Below are positions 15,675 through 25,912 of a stretch of 64,000 nt of DNA, one piece after another. Location of the stretch: positions 1 through 64,000 of the forward strand of contig JALCBJ010000025.1 of the NCBI GenBank assembly GCA_028066595.1, in the 5' to 3' direction. The notes under the pieces are model-generated. The model saw only the letters and a program-made list of their open reading frames with translations, did not search any database and was not told the DNA's origin. This DNA is from Thermoanaerobaculia bacterium. Lineage in GTDB: Bacteria; Acidobacteriota; Thermoanaerobaculia; Multivoradales; J023. Each line of letters starts with the position of its first letter. The first letter of the stretch is position 1. The translations under genes and the position numbers were made by a program.

Positions 15675-17429
15675 TCAGCCGGCGGAGGAACGTAACGCGA
15701 TGTGAAGACGTAGCATCAGACGTTCGATATCGCCCGGACGTTCGATGTCGACCGTCAACTTGCGGGCTTCGTCCAGCAAAGCACGGTGTTCATCGTCCTC
15801 CACCTGCAGGGTCAAGGAGAATCTGCGGGCTCGCCGTAGCGAATCGCCGAGCGCCAAGTCGAGCTCGCGTCGGACCTCTTGCTGGCCGTTGACCTGTGCC
15901 GCCTTCGCGGCTTTGGGGTCGAGGGTCTGTCGTCGGAGCTCTTCCAACTCGGCCAGGACATCGATGCCACCGCTCTTCCGCTTCTTCTTCCGCCCCGGTG
16001 GGGAAGCGGCTGGCGCCGGTTTCGGCTGTGCTTTGCTGGGCTCGGGAGCTGGTGCGGCGGTAGCTGCCTTGGACGCCGCAGTCTTGGCGGCGGGCGGCGC
16101 AGCAGGTTCCGGCGCAGTCCGCGCGGGCGTAGCCGGCTCCGGTGCGGCTTGCGCTGGCTCTGGTGTTGTCTTCGCAGGGGCAGCCTGCTCTGATGCTGTC
16201 GGCTTTGGCGAGACGGCCTCAGGCGCGGCCGGCTCAGGCGCGGCCGGCTCAGGCGCGGCCGGCTCAGGCGCGGCCAGCTCAGGCGCGGCCGGCTCTGATG
16301 GGGCGGGCTCTGGAACGGATTGCGCAGGCGCGGCCGGCTCCGGGTCGTCCGTCTCGAACTCCACCGGTTCGAGTTCCGGAGGCGCTTCGATCGCCAGCTC
16401 TTCTACCTTCTCTGCCTCTTCGGCTTTTTGCGCCTCGGGCTTGGCAGCGTCAGGCTTGGCAGCGTCGCCTGTTGTCGGATCCATGCCGACGGCGGTGCCG
16501 GTCGTCTTGAGCCCTGCAGCGGCGGCCACCTCGGGGTCGATTTCCACCGACTCGAGCTCGCCTGCACTGGCTTTGGCCTCCGAGACGGACTCAGCCGCCG
16601 CCGCAGCCTTCTCGACGGGCGCAACGGCAGCTGGCGGTTCCGCTTCTTTGGCCTTGGCTTCCGCGGCCGCTGGTGTTTTCGTTTGCTCCGTCTCCGTTTC
16701 GGCTTTTGCGGCCTGATCCCCTTTCGGCGGCGGCGCTGCAGGCATAGGGGAACCACTCTTCCGTGGCGGAGGTGCCGCGGGCATCGGGCGTCCCGGTGCA
16801 GCAGCGGGCTTGGGCTTGGATGTACTCTCGCCCCGGCCCTTGGTCATGCGGTTCTTCAGCGCGATGAGCGTTGCCTTGGAGATCGTCTTGAGAGTCTCGA
16901 AGACACCGTCTCCGTTCAAGGCGGAGGCTTCTACAGCTGGCCACCCACCCTTGTTCAACGACTCGTCTAGCTCTTCGACCGAGAGGATGTTGGGCAGATC
17001 GCGTTTGTTGTACTGAAGCACCACCGGGATGGTCTCCAGGTCGAGCCCCATCTCCGCTAGGTTCTCCTCGAGATTCTCGAACGATTCGACATTGGCGTTG
17101 AGCATCGGCCGCTGCGAGTCGGCGACGAAGACCACGCCATCGACCCCTTTCAGCACGAGTTTCCGGGTCGTGTTGTAAAACACCTGACCCGGTACGGTGT
17201 AGAGCTGGATCCGCGTGGTGAAACCCGCGATCTTGCCCACATCGATCGGCAGGAGATCGAAGAAGAGGGTTCGATCCGTCTCGGTCGCCAAAGACACCAT
17301 CTCGCCACGGGAGTCGTTGCCCGTATGGTCGTAGATGTACTGCAGATTGGTCGTCTTGCCGCACAGACCCGGGCCGTAGTACACGACCTTCGCGTGCATC
17401 TGCATGGTGCTGTAGTTGAAGAAGACCAT
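15675..17429 (-). CDS. MglA-like small GTPase with long Pro/Ala/Glu-rich tail
   Basis: A 584-residue protein. Residues 1 to about 195 are a MglA-type Ras-like GTPase: G1 YYGPGLCGKTTN (about 17-28), G3 region TVPGQVFYNTTR with the MglA-typical PGQ in place of DxxGQ, and G4 NKRD. Classic MglA proteins stop here (about 195 residues). A 280-residue low-complexity stretch follows, rich in Ala, Pro, Glu and Lys, with tandem PEPAA units. It ends in a Lys/Arg patch (RKKKRKSGG) and a helical, charged C-terminal region (about 490-584, GIDVLAELEELRRQTLDPKA). MglA sets polarity of type IV pili and gliding machinery in Myxococcus. No MglB roadblock partner is adjacent. Confidence 0.88.
   Translation of the reverse strand: MVFFNYSTMQMHAKVVYYGPGLCGKTTNLQYIYDHTGNDSRGEMVSLATETDRTLFFDLLPIDVGKIAGFTTRIQLYTVPGQVFYNTTRKLVLKGVDGVVFVADSQRPMLNANVESFENLEENLAEMGLDLETIPVVLQYNKRDLPNILSVEELDESLNKGGWPAVEASALNGDGVFETLKTISKATLIALKNRMTKGRGESTSKPKPAAAPGRPMPAAPPPRKSGSPMPAAPPPKGDQAAKAETETEQTKTPAAAEAKAKEAEPPAAVAPVEKAAAAAESVSEAKASAGELESVEIDPEVAAAAGLKTTGTAVGMDPTTGDAAKPDAAKPEAQKAEEAEKVEELAIEAPPELEPVEFETDDPEPAAPAQSVPEPAPSEPAAPELAAPEPAAPEPAAPEPAAPEAVSPKPTASEQAAPAKTTPEPAQAAPEPATPARTAPEPAAPPAAKTAASKAATAAPAPEPSKAQPKPAPAASPPGRKKKRKSGGIDVLAELEELRRQTLDPKAAKAAQVNGQQEVRRELDLALGDSLRRARRFSLTLQVEDDEHRALLDEARKLTVDIERPGDIERLMLRLHIALRSSAG
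16216..16290. repeat. 15-bp tandem repeat in the MglA-like gene tail
   Basis: Five near-identical copies of the 15-base unit GGCTCAGGCGCGGCC in phase at 16216-16230 (first base variants), 16231-16245, 16246-16260, 16261-16275 and 16276-16290 (AGCTCAGG variant). On the minus strand each encodes APEPA. The unit keeps the frame. Degenerate Ala/Pro/Glu units extend to both sides. Confidence 0.85.
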
Positions 17430-17561
17430 ACGAAAAAGGGTCCCGAGACAGTGGTCTTAGGGGACGAAGAGCTTAGCAGGCGCCCCATGGGGGGTCAACG
17501 ATGAAGACGGCGTGCCGGTGTGTCGGACAATGACCCGTAAATCACCGCCATACAGGGCGTT

Positions 17562-18536
17562 TCAGGCGCTACGAGAGGTGTCGCGAGGGCGGTCTGAACC
17601 ACCCGTCTCGGCAGTCGGAACAGCTACCTCGCGGGTCTCCGCGGGCCCTTGACCGGACGGTGCCGTTTGCCGCAGCGTTTCCCGCCAGGAAGCCTCCACG
17701 GTGGGGAGCAGATCCGGGCAGACGGTCTGCAGCGCGGCTCGATGCCGTTCGAGGGTCTCCATGTCGTCGCGAGCCGCTGGTCCGGTGATGGCTGTAGATA
17801 GCGCGCGCGGACCATCTGTTTCTGCCGACTCGGCTGCAACGTCCACGGCGCCGAGTAGGAGGGCGAGATATCCGCTCAGGAGCTCGTCTGGAAGATCGGC
17901 TCGGTGCATCAGCTCCGCTACTGCCGCGAGTAGCGTCACGACGCCGCCGGCCGCGAGGCTGGCTGCCAGGTGGTAGACCACGCGCCGGTCGCCCGAGATC
18001 TGGTGGGCGGTGCCATGCCACGCAGCCACCAGCCGGCGTGCTACCGTCAGCGCTTCGGGATCGCCGTCCATGGCAAAGAACCGACACGAATCCGCCGACG
18101 GCAAGACGTGCGGGAAGGCGCACAGCGGATGGAGGGAGCCGATGGCGATGCCGACGCTACGCAGGGGCGCGAGCACTTCGCTGTCGAAACTACCCGAGGT
18201 ATGGAGAACGGCACGGAATGGCGGTGGCTGGTCGCGCAGGCTCTCGGCCCATGAAAGCGTGACGGGCACCAATGCATGGTCGGCAATCGTCAGCAGCAGA
18301 GCGTCGAACGGCTCGATCGTCGCCGGCAGGTTCGCGATGTCGTCGAACGAGACTCCGGGAGCGGGGGGCATCTCTCTCGGTGTCTCGGATCGGCTAACAA
18401 CGAGCCCCAACTCGGCTCCTGCGCTAGTCGCCCAGGTGGCCAGACTGCGTCCAACCCGACCCGGTCCGGCGACAGCCAAACGCAGCCCGCTGAGCGGCAG
18501 GTCTTCTCGACTTTGCGATCTGCCGGGTCCGGGCAT
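17562..18536 (-). CDS. Rossmann-fold/DUF2520 domain protein
   Basis: A 324-residue protein. The N-terminal half is a Rossmann dinucleotide-binding fold with the glycine motif AVAGPGRVGRSLA (about residues 21-33). The C-terminal helical half (from about HPLCAF to ETLRQ) fits DUF2520, as in proteins of the ketopantoate-reductase/6-phosphogluconate-dehydrogenase-like group: GSLHPLCAFPHV and YHLAASLAAGG are the recognisable phrases. It probably reduces or dehydrogenates a small substrate with NAD(P), but the substrate is unknown. It lies divergent from hrcA and about 130 bases upstream of the MglA-like gene. Confidence 0.85.
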   Translation of the reverse strand: MPGPGRSQSREDLPLSGLRLAVAGPGRVGRSLATWATSAGAELGLVVSRSETPREMPPAPGVSFDDIANLPATIEPFDALLLTIADHALVPVTLSWAESLRDQPPPFRAVLHTSGSFDSEVLAPLRSVGIAIGSLHPLCAFPHVLPSADSCRFFAMDGDPEALTVARRLVAAWHGTAHQISGDRRVVYHLAASLAAGGVVTLLAAVAELMHRADLPDELLSGYLALLLGAVDVAAESAETDGPRALSTAITGPAARDDMETLERHRAALQTVCPDLLPTVEASWRETLRQTAPSGQGPAETREVAVPTAETGGSDRPRDTSRSA

Positions 18537-18649
18537 GCTACTACGCTACAATAAATCGTCGAAAACAAAGGGCTTGTCGTCGGCCATGGTCGCCCACGCC
18601 ATGTCACCTCACGCTCCCCATCGAATCCTATCCCGCCCACGCCAGAATC

Positions 18650-19780
18650 GTGTCTCTCAGCCGACCCGACCTTCATCGCTCGAGCCGCGACGCGGATGCC
18701 CCGCGCGGCTTGGCTCGACCCATCACGGGCGAAGACCTGTCGGAGCGGGAACAGTCGATCTTGAAGGACGTCATCCACACCTACGTCCTGACCGGCGAGC
18801 CGGTGAGCTCGCGCACTGTCTCGAAGCACGCCCAGCATGGCCTTTCCGCGGCGTCGATTCGCAACGTCATGGCCGATCTCGAGGACATGGACCTGCTCTG
18901 TCAGCCGCATACTTCGGCGGGCCGTGTGCCCACCGAGGCAGCCTACCGGTTGTACGTACAGGCCCTGATGACCCGCTCGTCGCTGTCGCCACAGGACAAA
19001 CACTACATCGAGGATCGTCTGCGCGAAGCTGGCGATGCCGAGCAGACCATGGCGGCGATCACCCACTTGTTGTCCGAGCTGTCCGATCAGGTGGGCGTCG
19101 TCCTGACGCCGGTCGTGGACGAGATCTTCCTCAAGTCGGCCGACTTCGTGCCGATCGGCCGTCGCAAAGTGCTTTGCGTTCTGGTGTCCACATCAGGCTT
19201 CATCGACAACGTGACGGTTAGGACCGATGAAGAGGTGACGCGTGACGACCTCGTGCGCATGTCGAACTACGTCACCGAGAGCTTTTCTGGCAAGCGCCTG
19301 CGCCGGATACGGGAAGATCTCCTGCGCCGGATGGCGAGCGAGAAGAGCGACGTCGACCGATGGCTCACAGGAGCACTGCGACTGGCACAGCAGGCCCTGC
19401 ACGGATCGGCGGAGCAGGAGGTCTTGCTCGAAGGTGCATCCAGTCTTCTGGGCCGTCCGGAACTCTCCGATGTAGAGCGGGTCAGGCGCATGCTCGACAC
19501 CTTCGCCGACCAAGCGCGACTGGTGAATCTTCTGTCGAGATGCCTGGAATCAGAGGGTGGTGTGCGGGTGTTCATAGGTGAAGACAGCGACGTCACATCC
19601 GAGCTTGAGTTCAGTATGGTGGCGACCACCTATGGATCTGGAGACGGTGCTTTGGGTAGCCTCGGCGTGATCGGCCCGTCGCGCATGGAGTATCCGCGCA
19701 TGGTGCCGCTGGTACGACACCTGGGAAAGACGTTGAGCCGGGCGCTGTCGCAAGCCGAGTCGGGCCGCCGTCTGCCTTGA
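18650..19780 (+). CDS. hrcA: Heat-inducible transcription repressor HrcA
   Basis: A 376-residue HrcA starting with GTG at 18650. The winged-helix N-terminus contains LSEREQSILKDVIHTYVLTG and the DNA-binding phrase GLSAASIRNVMADLEDMDLL with the TSAGRVPTEAAYRLYV motif that follows. The C-terminal half has the GAF-like/dimerisation domain (VFIGEDSDVTSELEFSMVAT). HrcA represses chaperone genes by binding CIRCE elements and is stabilised by GroEL. It heads the set hrcA-grpE-dnaK-dnaJ, the usual order. I could not find a CIRCE element before any of the four genes, so its operator here may be divergent or outside the window. Confidence 0.96.
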   Translation: MSLSRPDLHRSSRDADAPRGLARPITGEDLSEREQSILKDVIHTYVLTGEPVSSRTVSKHAQHGLSAASIRNVMADLEDMDLLCQPHTSAGRVPTEAAYRLYVQALMTRSSLSPQDKHYIEDRLREAGDAEQTMAAITHLLSELSDQVGVVLTPVVDEIFLKSADFVPIGRRKVLCVLVSTSGFIDNVTVRTDEEVTRDDLVRMSNYVTESFSGKRLRRIREDLLRRMASEKSDVDRWLTGALRLAQQALHGSAEQEVLLEGASSLLGRPELSDVERVRRMLDTFADQARLVNLLSRCLESEGGVRVFIGEDSDVTSELEFSMVATTYGSGDGALGSLGVIGPSRMEYPRMVPLVRHLGKTLSRALSQAESGRRLP

Positions 19781-19822
19781 CCGAATGATTCGCAACCGAA
19801 CCTCGCCTGAGGAGAACCTGAA

Positions 19823-20608
19823 GTGATGACCGAGCCGAACGAGAAGGACCAGTCCAAGGAGAGCGGCTCCTACGAACTCAGCCTCGACGACACCTTGGTG
19901 CGCCTACCGGAGGAGGGTATGGACGCTCTCTACGAAGATGCAGTCGAGGCGGTGGAAAGACGCCGCAAGCCGAAGGACGACGAGGACCCGGTGTCAGCGG
20001 ACGAAACCTCCGGTGACGAGTCGGCTGAAGAATCGAATGCTGAAGCTCCCGAAATGTCCCAGGCCGCGGCAGAGAATGCCGAGATGCTGCGCGATCGTCT
20101 GGTGCGTACCATCGCGGACTTCGACAACTTCCGCAAGCGTACGGACCGGGAGAAGGCGGATGTCCGGCGGCAGGCGGCAGGTTCGGTACTCCGTGAGATC
20201 CTCGAAGTAGTCGACAACTTGGAGCGCGCACTGTCCGCGTCGGGTAAACTCGACGAGCTGAAGCAGGGCGTGGAAATGATCCTGAGGCAGCAGGTCGACA
20301 TCCTGCGCCGTCACGGCGTGGAGCGCGTGGAGTCGGTGGGACAGCCCTTCGACCCCAATCTCCACGAGGCGGTGGCGCGGGAAGAGGGGGACGCCGATCT
20401 CGACGTTCCTACCGTCGCTACAGAAATGCAGGCAGGCTACCGTCATCACGATCGGCTCTTGCGACCGGCGATGGTTACGGTCGCGGTGCCTCCGGCCAAG
20501 CCCAAAGTCGACGTCCGAGAGGTCGTCGCGGAAGGCACGACCGGGGACAACGAGGACGTGGACTTCGACTACGATGACGAAAATACCGTGATCGGAATCG
20601 ACGTTTGA
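19823..20608 (+). CDS. grpE: Nucleotide exchange factor GrpE
   Basis: A 261-residue GrpE, long for the family (about 180-210). The N-terminus (residues 1-80) is acidic and disordered, then the helical dimer region starts around ENAEMLRDRLVRTIADFDNF with the family phrase RKRTDREKADVRRQA. The beta domain carries PFDPNLHEAVAREEGD and the GYRHHDRLLRPAMVTVA motif. The C-terminal tail is strongly acidic. GAGGAG at 19809-19814 is eight bases before the GTG at 19823 and eleven before the ATG at 19826; either start is possible. It releases ADP from DnaK, encoded 95 bases downstream. Confidence 0.95.
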   Translation: MMTEPNEKDQSKESGSYELSLDDTLVRLPEEGMDALYEDAVEAVERRRKPKDDEDPVSADETSGDESAEESNAEAPEMSQAAAENAEMLRDRLVRTIADFDNFRKRTDREKADVRRQAAGSVLREILEVVDNLERALSASGKLDELKQGVEMILRQQVDILRRHGVERVESVGQPFDPNLHEAVAREEGDADLDVPTVATEMQAGYRHHDRLLRPAMVTVAVPPAKPKVDVREVVAEGTTGDNEDVDFDYDDENTVIGIDV

Positions 20609-20614
20609 GCCATA

Positions 20615-20654
20615 CTTCGCCTGCGAGACGCACGGCAAGGAAGCGTAGGCGAAG
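20615..20654. promoter_or_regulatory. Inverted repeat between grpE and dnaK
   Basis: CTTCGCCTGCG (20615-20625) and CGTAGGCGAAG (20644-20654) are complementary at ten of eleven positions around an 18-base spacer. It lies between the grpE stop (20608) and the dnaK start (20704). It does not match CIRCE. It could be an operator, an RNA hairpin attenuating grpE-dnaK readthrough, or an mRNA processing site; no choice can be made from sequence. Confidence 0.45.
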
Positions 20655-20703
20655 CTCGAACGGCAATCAGCGGTAGGACGGCGAGAAGGCAGGACAGGGC
20701 AGA

Positions 20704-22521
<1,818 letters not shown>

Positions 22522-22730
22522 GCCCGACCGTACATCACGACGCGGACCGGCGCTCGATGTACACGACGTCCCGGCGTTGTCCTTCACCTCTGTGTGCCGC
22601 GGCGGTCTCGCGGTACCTCGAGCCCGCTCTCGCTATGGTGGCCGGGGAATGTCGTCGGCGCACGGACTGTTGGCTTGCAGAGGGCCGGACGACCCAGGCC
22701 TAGAGTTCATACCCGAATCGAGCTGCCCGT

Positions 22731-23825
22731 ATGAGTGAGAAACGCGACTACTACGAGGTCCTGGAGGTGTCCCGTGATGCCGGGGCCGACGAGATCAAGA
22801 AGGCTTATCGCAAGCTGGCCGTGAAATATCATCCGGATCGCAACCCGGACGACGCCGAGGCGGAGAGCAGGTTCAAGGAAGCGGCCGAAGCCTATTCGGT
22901 ACTTTCGGATCCGCAGAAGCGCCAGCGTTATGACCGGTTCGGTCACGAGACCGGCGCGGGCGGGTTCTCCGGCTTCGATCCGACGATCTTCGGTGACTTC
23001 TCGGATATTTTGGGAGATCTGTTCGGATTCGGCCGGCGACGTCGGCCAGGAGGTGGCGTTCCCGGGGCCGATCTCCGGTATGACCTGGAGATCACCTTCG
23101 AAGAGGCGGCATTCGGTATCAAGAGGGAGCTCGAGTTCCCTCGCTTGACCACATGCGAGCCTTGTGGCGGCAGTGGTAGCGCCGATGGGAAGACCCAGGT
23201 CTGCAACACATGTGGTGGCACCGGCCAAGTACGCTTTCAGCAGGGGTTCTTCAGCGTGGCGCGCACTTGTCCGGACTGTCACGGCGTGGGACGAAAGATC
23301 AGCGCCCCGTGCACCATATGTCATGGTGAAGGGCGTTTGGAGAAGATCAAGCGGCTCGAGGTCACGATTCCGGCTGGGATCGATCACGGGATGCGCCTGC
23401 GGCTGCGCGGCGAGGGCGAGCACGGACTGCGCGGAGGGCCTCCGGGCGATCTCGACGTGGTCGTTCACCTATCGCCCCACGAACGCTACGAGCGAGATGG
23501 TGTCGATGTCCACGCATCACTCGACCTAACCTATGCGCAGCTGGTGCTGGGCGCGGAAGTGGAGGTCGAAACACTCTACGGAACGGAGGAGGTCAAGATC
23601 CCTTCGGGAACACAGCCGGGACACCAGATCCGGATCCGCGGCGAAGGAATCCCTCACCTGCGCACGGACCGCCGCGGCGATCACGTCCTGCATTGCACCT
23701 TGAAGGTGCCGAAGCCGAGAGAACTCGACGAGAGGCAGCTCGACCTGCTGCGGGAGCTGGCCGAGCTGGAAGGCGTCGAGGTCAAAGAGGGCGTGCTGGA
23801 GAAGATGAAGCACCTGTTCTCCTGA
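22731..23825 (+). CDS. dnaJ: Chaperone protein DnaJ (Hsp40)
   Basis: A 364-residue type I Hsp40. The J domain has the HPD tripeptide at residues 34-36 ([10 protein letters not shown]), then a short Gly/Phe region ([16 protein letters not shown]). Four zinc-binding repeats follow: [24 protein letters not shown] and CTICHGEG. The C-terminal beta domains carry [20 protein letters not shown]. It delivers substrates to DnaK and stimulates its ATPase. A 209-base gap separates it from dnaK, larger than elsewhere in the cluster, so it may also have its own promoter. All cysteines and the HPD motif are intact. Confidence 0.97.
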   Translation: MSEKRDYYEVLEVSRDAGADEIKKAYRKLAVKYHPDRNPDDAEAESRFKEAAEAYSVLSDPQKRQRYDRFGHETGAGGFSGFDPTIFGDFSDILGDLFGFGRRRRPGGGVPGADLRYDLEITFEEAAFGIKRELEFPRLTTCEPCGGSGSADGKTQVCNTCGGTGQVRFQQGFFSVARTCPDCHGVGRKISAPCTICHGEGRLEKIKRLEVTIPAGIDHGMRLRLRGEGEHGLRGGPPGDLDVVVHLSPHERYERDGVDVHASLDLTYAQLVLGAEVEVETLYGTEEVKIPSGTQPGHQIRIRGEGIPHLRTDRRGDHVLHCTLKVPKPRELDERQLDLLRELAELEGVEVKEGVLEKMKHLFS

Positions 23826-23868
23826 CCCCGACACTGCGTGTGGATGTCGGGGCGCGGCGGTCGACTCC

Positions 23869-24840
23869 TCAGGGAGTCGCCAGATCCCAAGCCGCCGTGT
23901 TTCCAGACTCGAAGCCGTCGATGAAGATCGCCGCATCGCAGGAGTTGCGCACGGCACCGATGTATAGCTCGAAGCTCGGGAGGTCGTCGATCAGCGAGAA
24001 GGCGCCGGTGGTGGTGTCGAGGGTGCCGTAGTTGGCGTCGCCTCCATCCTCGTAGGCCCAGTGATAGAGGATTCCGGTGTCGTTGTCGAAGTCGATGTCC
24101 TGGGCGAAGTTGAGGCCGATGCCCAGACTTCCCACGAGGGTGGCGTTTCCGGTGGCCGGATCGATCTGGTAGAGGTTGTCCGTGAACAGCGAGATGGCGA
24201 ACATCTCACCGTCGCAATTCATCGATGCGCCCAGGACGTCCGCGTTGATAGTGCCCACCGTCGTCTGGGCCGCGGTGGCTGGATCGATCGTCAGGAGCGT
24301 GCCGGTCTGGTTGACCTCGTCGAGCGAGAATCCGTAGATCGTGCCCGAAACCGGGTCGACGACCAGCGAAACCCAGAGCTCTCCCGACGGCGGAGTGAGC
24401 GCACCTATCGAAGTGAACGTAGCGGCACTGATGCCATAGGTGCCGAACTGGTTGGTCGATCGGTTGATGGCGTACAGAGTCTGCCCGTCCGGCGAGAAGT
24501 CATAGCCGGTAATGAACTGAGGCAGGGTACCGATGAAGTCCAACGAAGCCATGCTGGAAACCGGGTGTGTCGAGTAGTCGCCAGTGTCGAGCCAGATATC
24601 GAGCGTGTGGGCCGTTGCTGCTGTGCCGTCCGTGGCGGCGACGGCTGTCGGTATTGCGGAGGCGGTATCGGTCTCATCGACGCAGAATCTGGCGTAGAAG
24701 GTACCTGGCGTGTTCGATGTCTTTCCGATGCTGGAGCAGGTGTCGTCGGCCACGGAAGGCAAGGCGACGCAGATCGCGAGCAGGATCAGGAGGGCGTGCG
24801 ACCAGGCACGGGTGTTCCTATCGGGTATCGATGACATCAC
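23869..24840 (-). CDS. Secreted propeller-like protein with C-terminal DGFESG motif
   Basis: A 323-residue protein with a signal peptide (HALLILLAICVALPSVADD, after a basic N-terminus). The centre has repeated phrases such as GYDFSPDGQTLYAINR, LVVDPVSGTIYGFSLD and ISLFTDNLYQIDPATG, which look like YVTN/DUF4394-type beta-propeller blades. The C-terminus ends FIDGFESGNTAAWDLATP, matching the DGFESG-x-xxAW tail seen on many secreted proteins of acidobacteria and some gammaproteobacteria, possibly an anchoring or sorting signal. It lies convergent to dnaJ and divergent from prmA. Function unknown; no catalytic residues are evident. Confidence 0.78.
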   Translation of the reverse strand: MMSSIPDRNTRAWSHALLILLAICVALPSVADDTCSSIGKTSNTPGTFYARFCVDETDTASAIPTAVAATDGTAATAHTLDIWLDTGDYSTHPVSSMASLDFIGTLPQFITGYDFSPDGQTLYAINRSTNQFGTYGISAATFTSIGALTPPSGELWVSLVVDPVSGTIYGFSLDEVNQTGTLLTIDPATAAQTTVGTINADVLGASMNCDGEMFAISLFTDNLYQIDPATGNATLVGSLGIGLNFAQDIDFDNDTGILYHWAYEDGGDANYGTLDTTTGAFSLIDDLPSFELYIGAVRNSCDAAIFIDGFESGNTAAWDLATP

Positions 24841-25024
24841 GTGAGCCCCTTCAAGTTGTGTCCGGGAGAGGACGGGTTGTGCTCATGGGAGGGACGGACC
24901 CGGCCCTGTTTCGCGATGTCAGAGACTTCGGCTCAGAAGTGGGTGATCTCGACAGGCGTCTGGAGCGGAGCGTCGGCGGGGGGCGCCGCTTGCCAGCCGC
25001 TGCCGGCTCGGTCAGGATCGCGGC

Positions 25025-25912
25025 ATGGCCACGTATCGCCAGATCACGTATTGCGTACCAGTCGCTCGAGAAGACGAATTCGCCTCCTGGTTGGCGATCC
25101 GGGGCAGCGTCGGGTGCTCGGTCGTGCCGGATGCGTCGGATCCGGACGCGGTTCGCCTGACGGCGTATTTCCAGGATGACGGCCCGAATTTGTCGGCAGA
25201 CGATCTAGCGGCCTGGCGAGCGGTAGAAGCGTCGTCGACACGGCTCAAAGACGCCGACTGGCTCGCGACCTACCGCGCCGCCAGTATGCCCTTCGACGTC
25301 GGAGCATCGTTCCGCATCGACCCGAGAGAACCGCAGGGCGGAACGGTACGCGAGGCAGCCAATGAGGGAACCTCTGACCAAGGGCGGACGCTGCTGCACA
25401 TTCCGGCGCGCACCGCCTTCGGCACCGGTAGCCACGAGTCCACCCGGCTTTGTATCCGCTGGCTCGAAGAGCTGGCCGAGCGGGCGGACTTCAGAACTCG
25501 GCTCATTCTCGACGTCGGCACCGGTTCCGGCATCCTCGCACTGTGCGCAGAGAAGCTCGGCGCGCGTCCTGTGTTGAGTTACGACCTCGACGCGGCGTCG
25601 GTGCTCGTCGCCCGCGACAACGCCCTCAGCAACGGTTGCGGTCCCCTGATCTGGGCCGGGACCCTGGCATCGCTGTCCCAGCGTGCCCGCTTCGATCTGG
25701 TGCTGGTCAACGTGTTGCCTGAGCGAATCCTGGAGGACTACCCGGACCTTGTCGCAAGACTCCACGACCGTGCGCAGGTGGTCAGCTCCGGCAACCTGGT
25801 AGCGCGCCGCGACGAGCTGCTGGCGAGATTCGGCGAGCTGGGTCTGGAGCTGGTGGGAGAGAAGACCGACGGGGAGTGGATGGCGTTCCTGCTGCGCAAG
25901 GTCGGGCCGTGA
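25025..25912 (+). CDS. prmA: Ribosomal protein L11 methyltransferase PrmA
   Basis: A 295-residue methyltransferase. The family N-terminal ferredoxin-like domain (about 1-110) precedes the class I S-adenosylmethionine site LDVGTGSGILALCAEKLGA (about 159-177), an acidic ribose-binding end to strand 2 (YDLDAASV) and the substrate-side motif LVLVNVLPERILED, corresponding to the NIL-type motif of PrmA. The phrase ARTAFGTGSHESTRLCI is diagnostic for the family. It trimethylates L11. The stop codon overlaps the following rsmE start as GTGA, a common gene pair. The substrate assignment rests on family likeness. Confidence 0.93.
   Translation: MATYRQITYCVPVAREDEFASWLAIRGSVGCSVVPDASDPDAVRLTAYFQDDGPNLSADDLAAWRAVEASSTRLKDADWLATYRAASMPFDVGASFRIDPREPQGGTVREAANEGTSDQGRTLLHIPARTAFGTGSHESTRLCIRWLEELAERADFRTRLILDVGTGSGILALCAEKLGARPVLSYDLDAASVLVARDNALSNGCGPLIWAGTLASLSQRARFDLVLVNVLPERILEDYPDLVARLHDRAQVVSSGNLVARRDELLARFGELGLELVGEKTDGEWMAFLLRKVGP

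Noticed and set aside
15745-16716. Long Ala/Ser/Gly-rich frame opposite the MglA-like tail
   Set aside because: It is the complement of the Ala/Pro/Glu repeats; no start signal and no motif.
18537-18649. CIRCE operator before hrcA
   Set aside because: The nine-base arms with nine-base spacer were looked for and not seen; TACAAT at 18547 lacks a suitable -35 partner.
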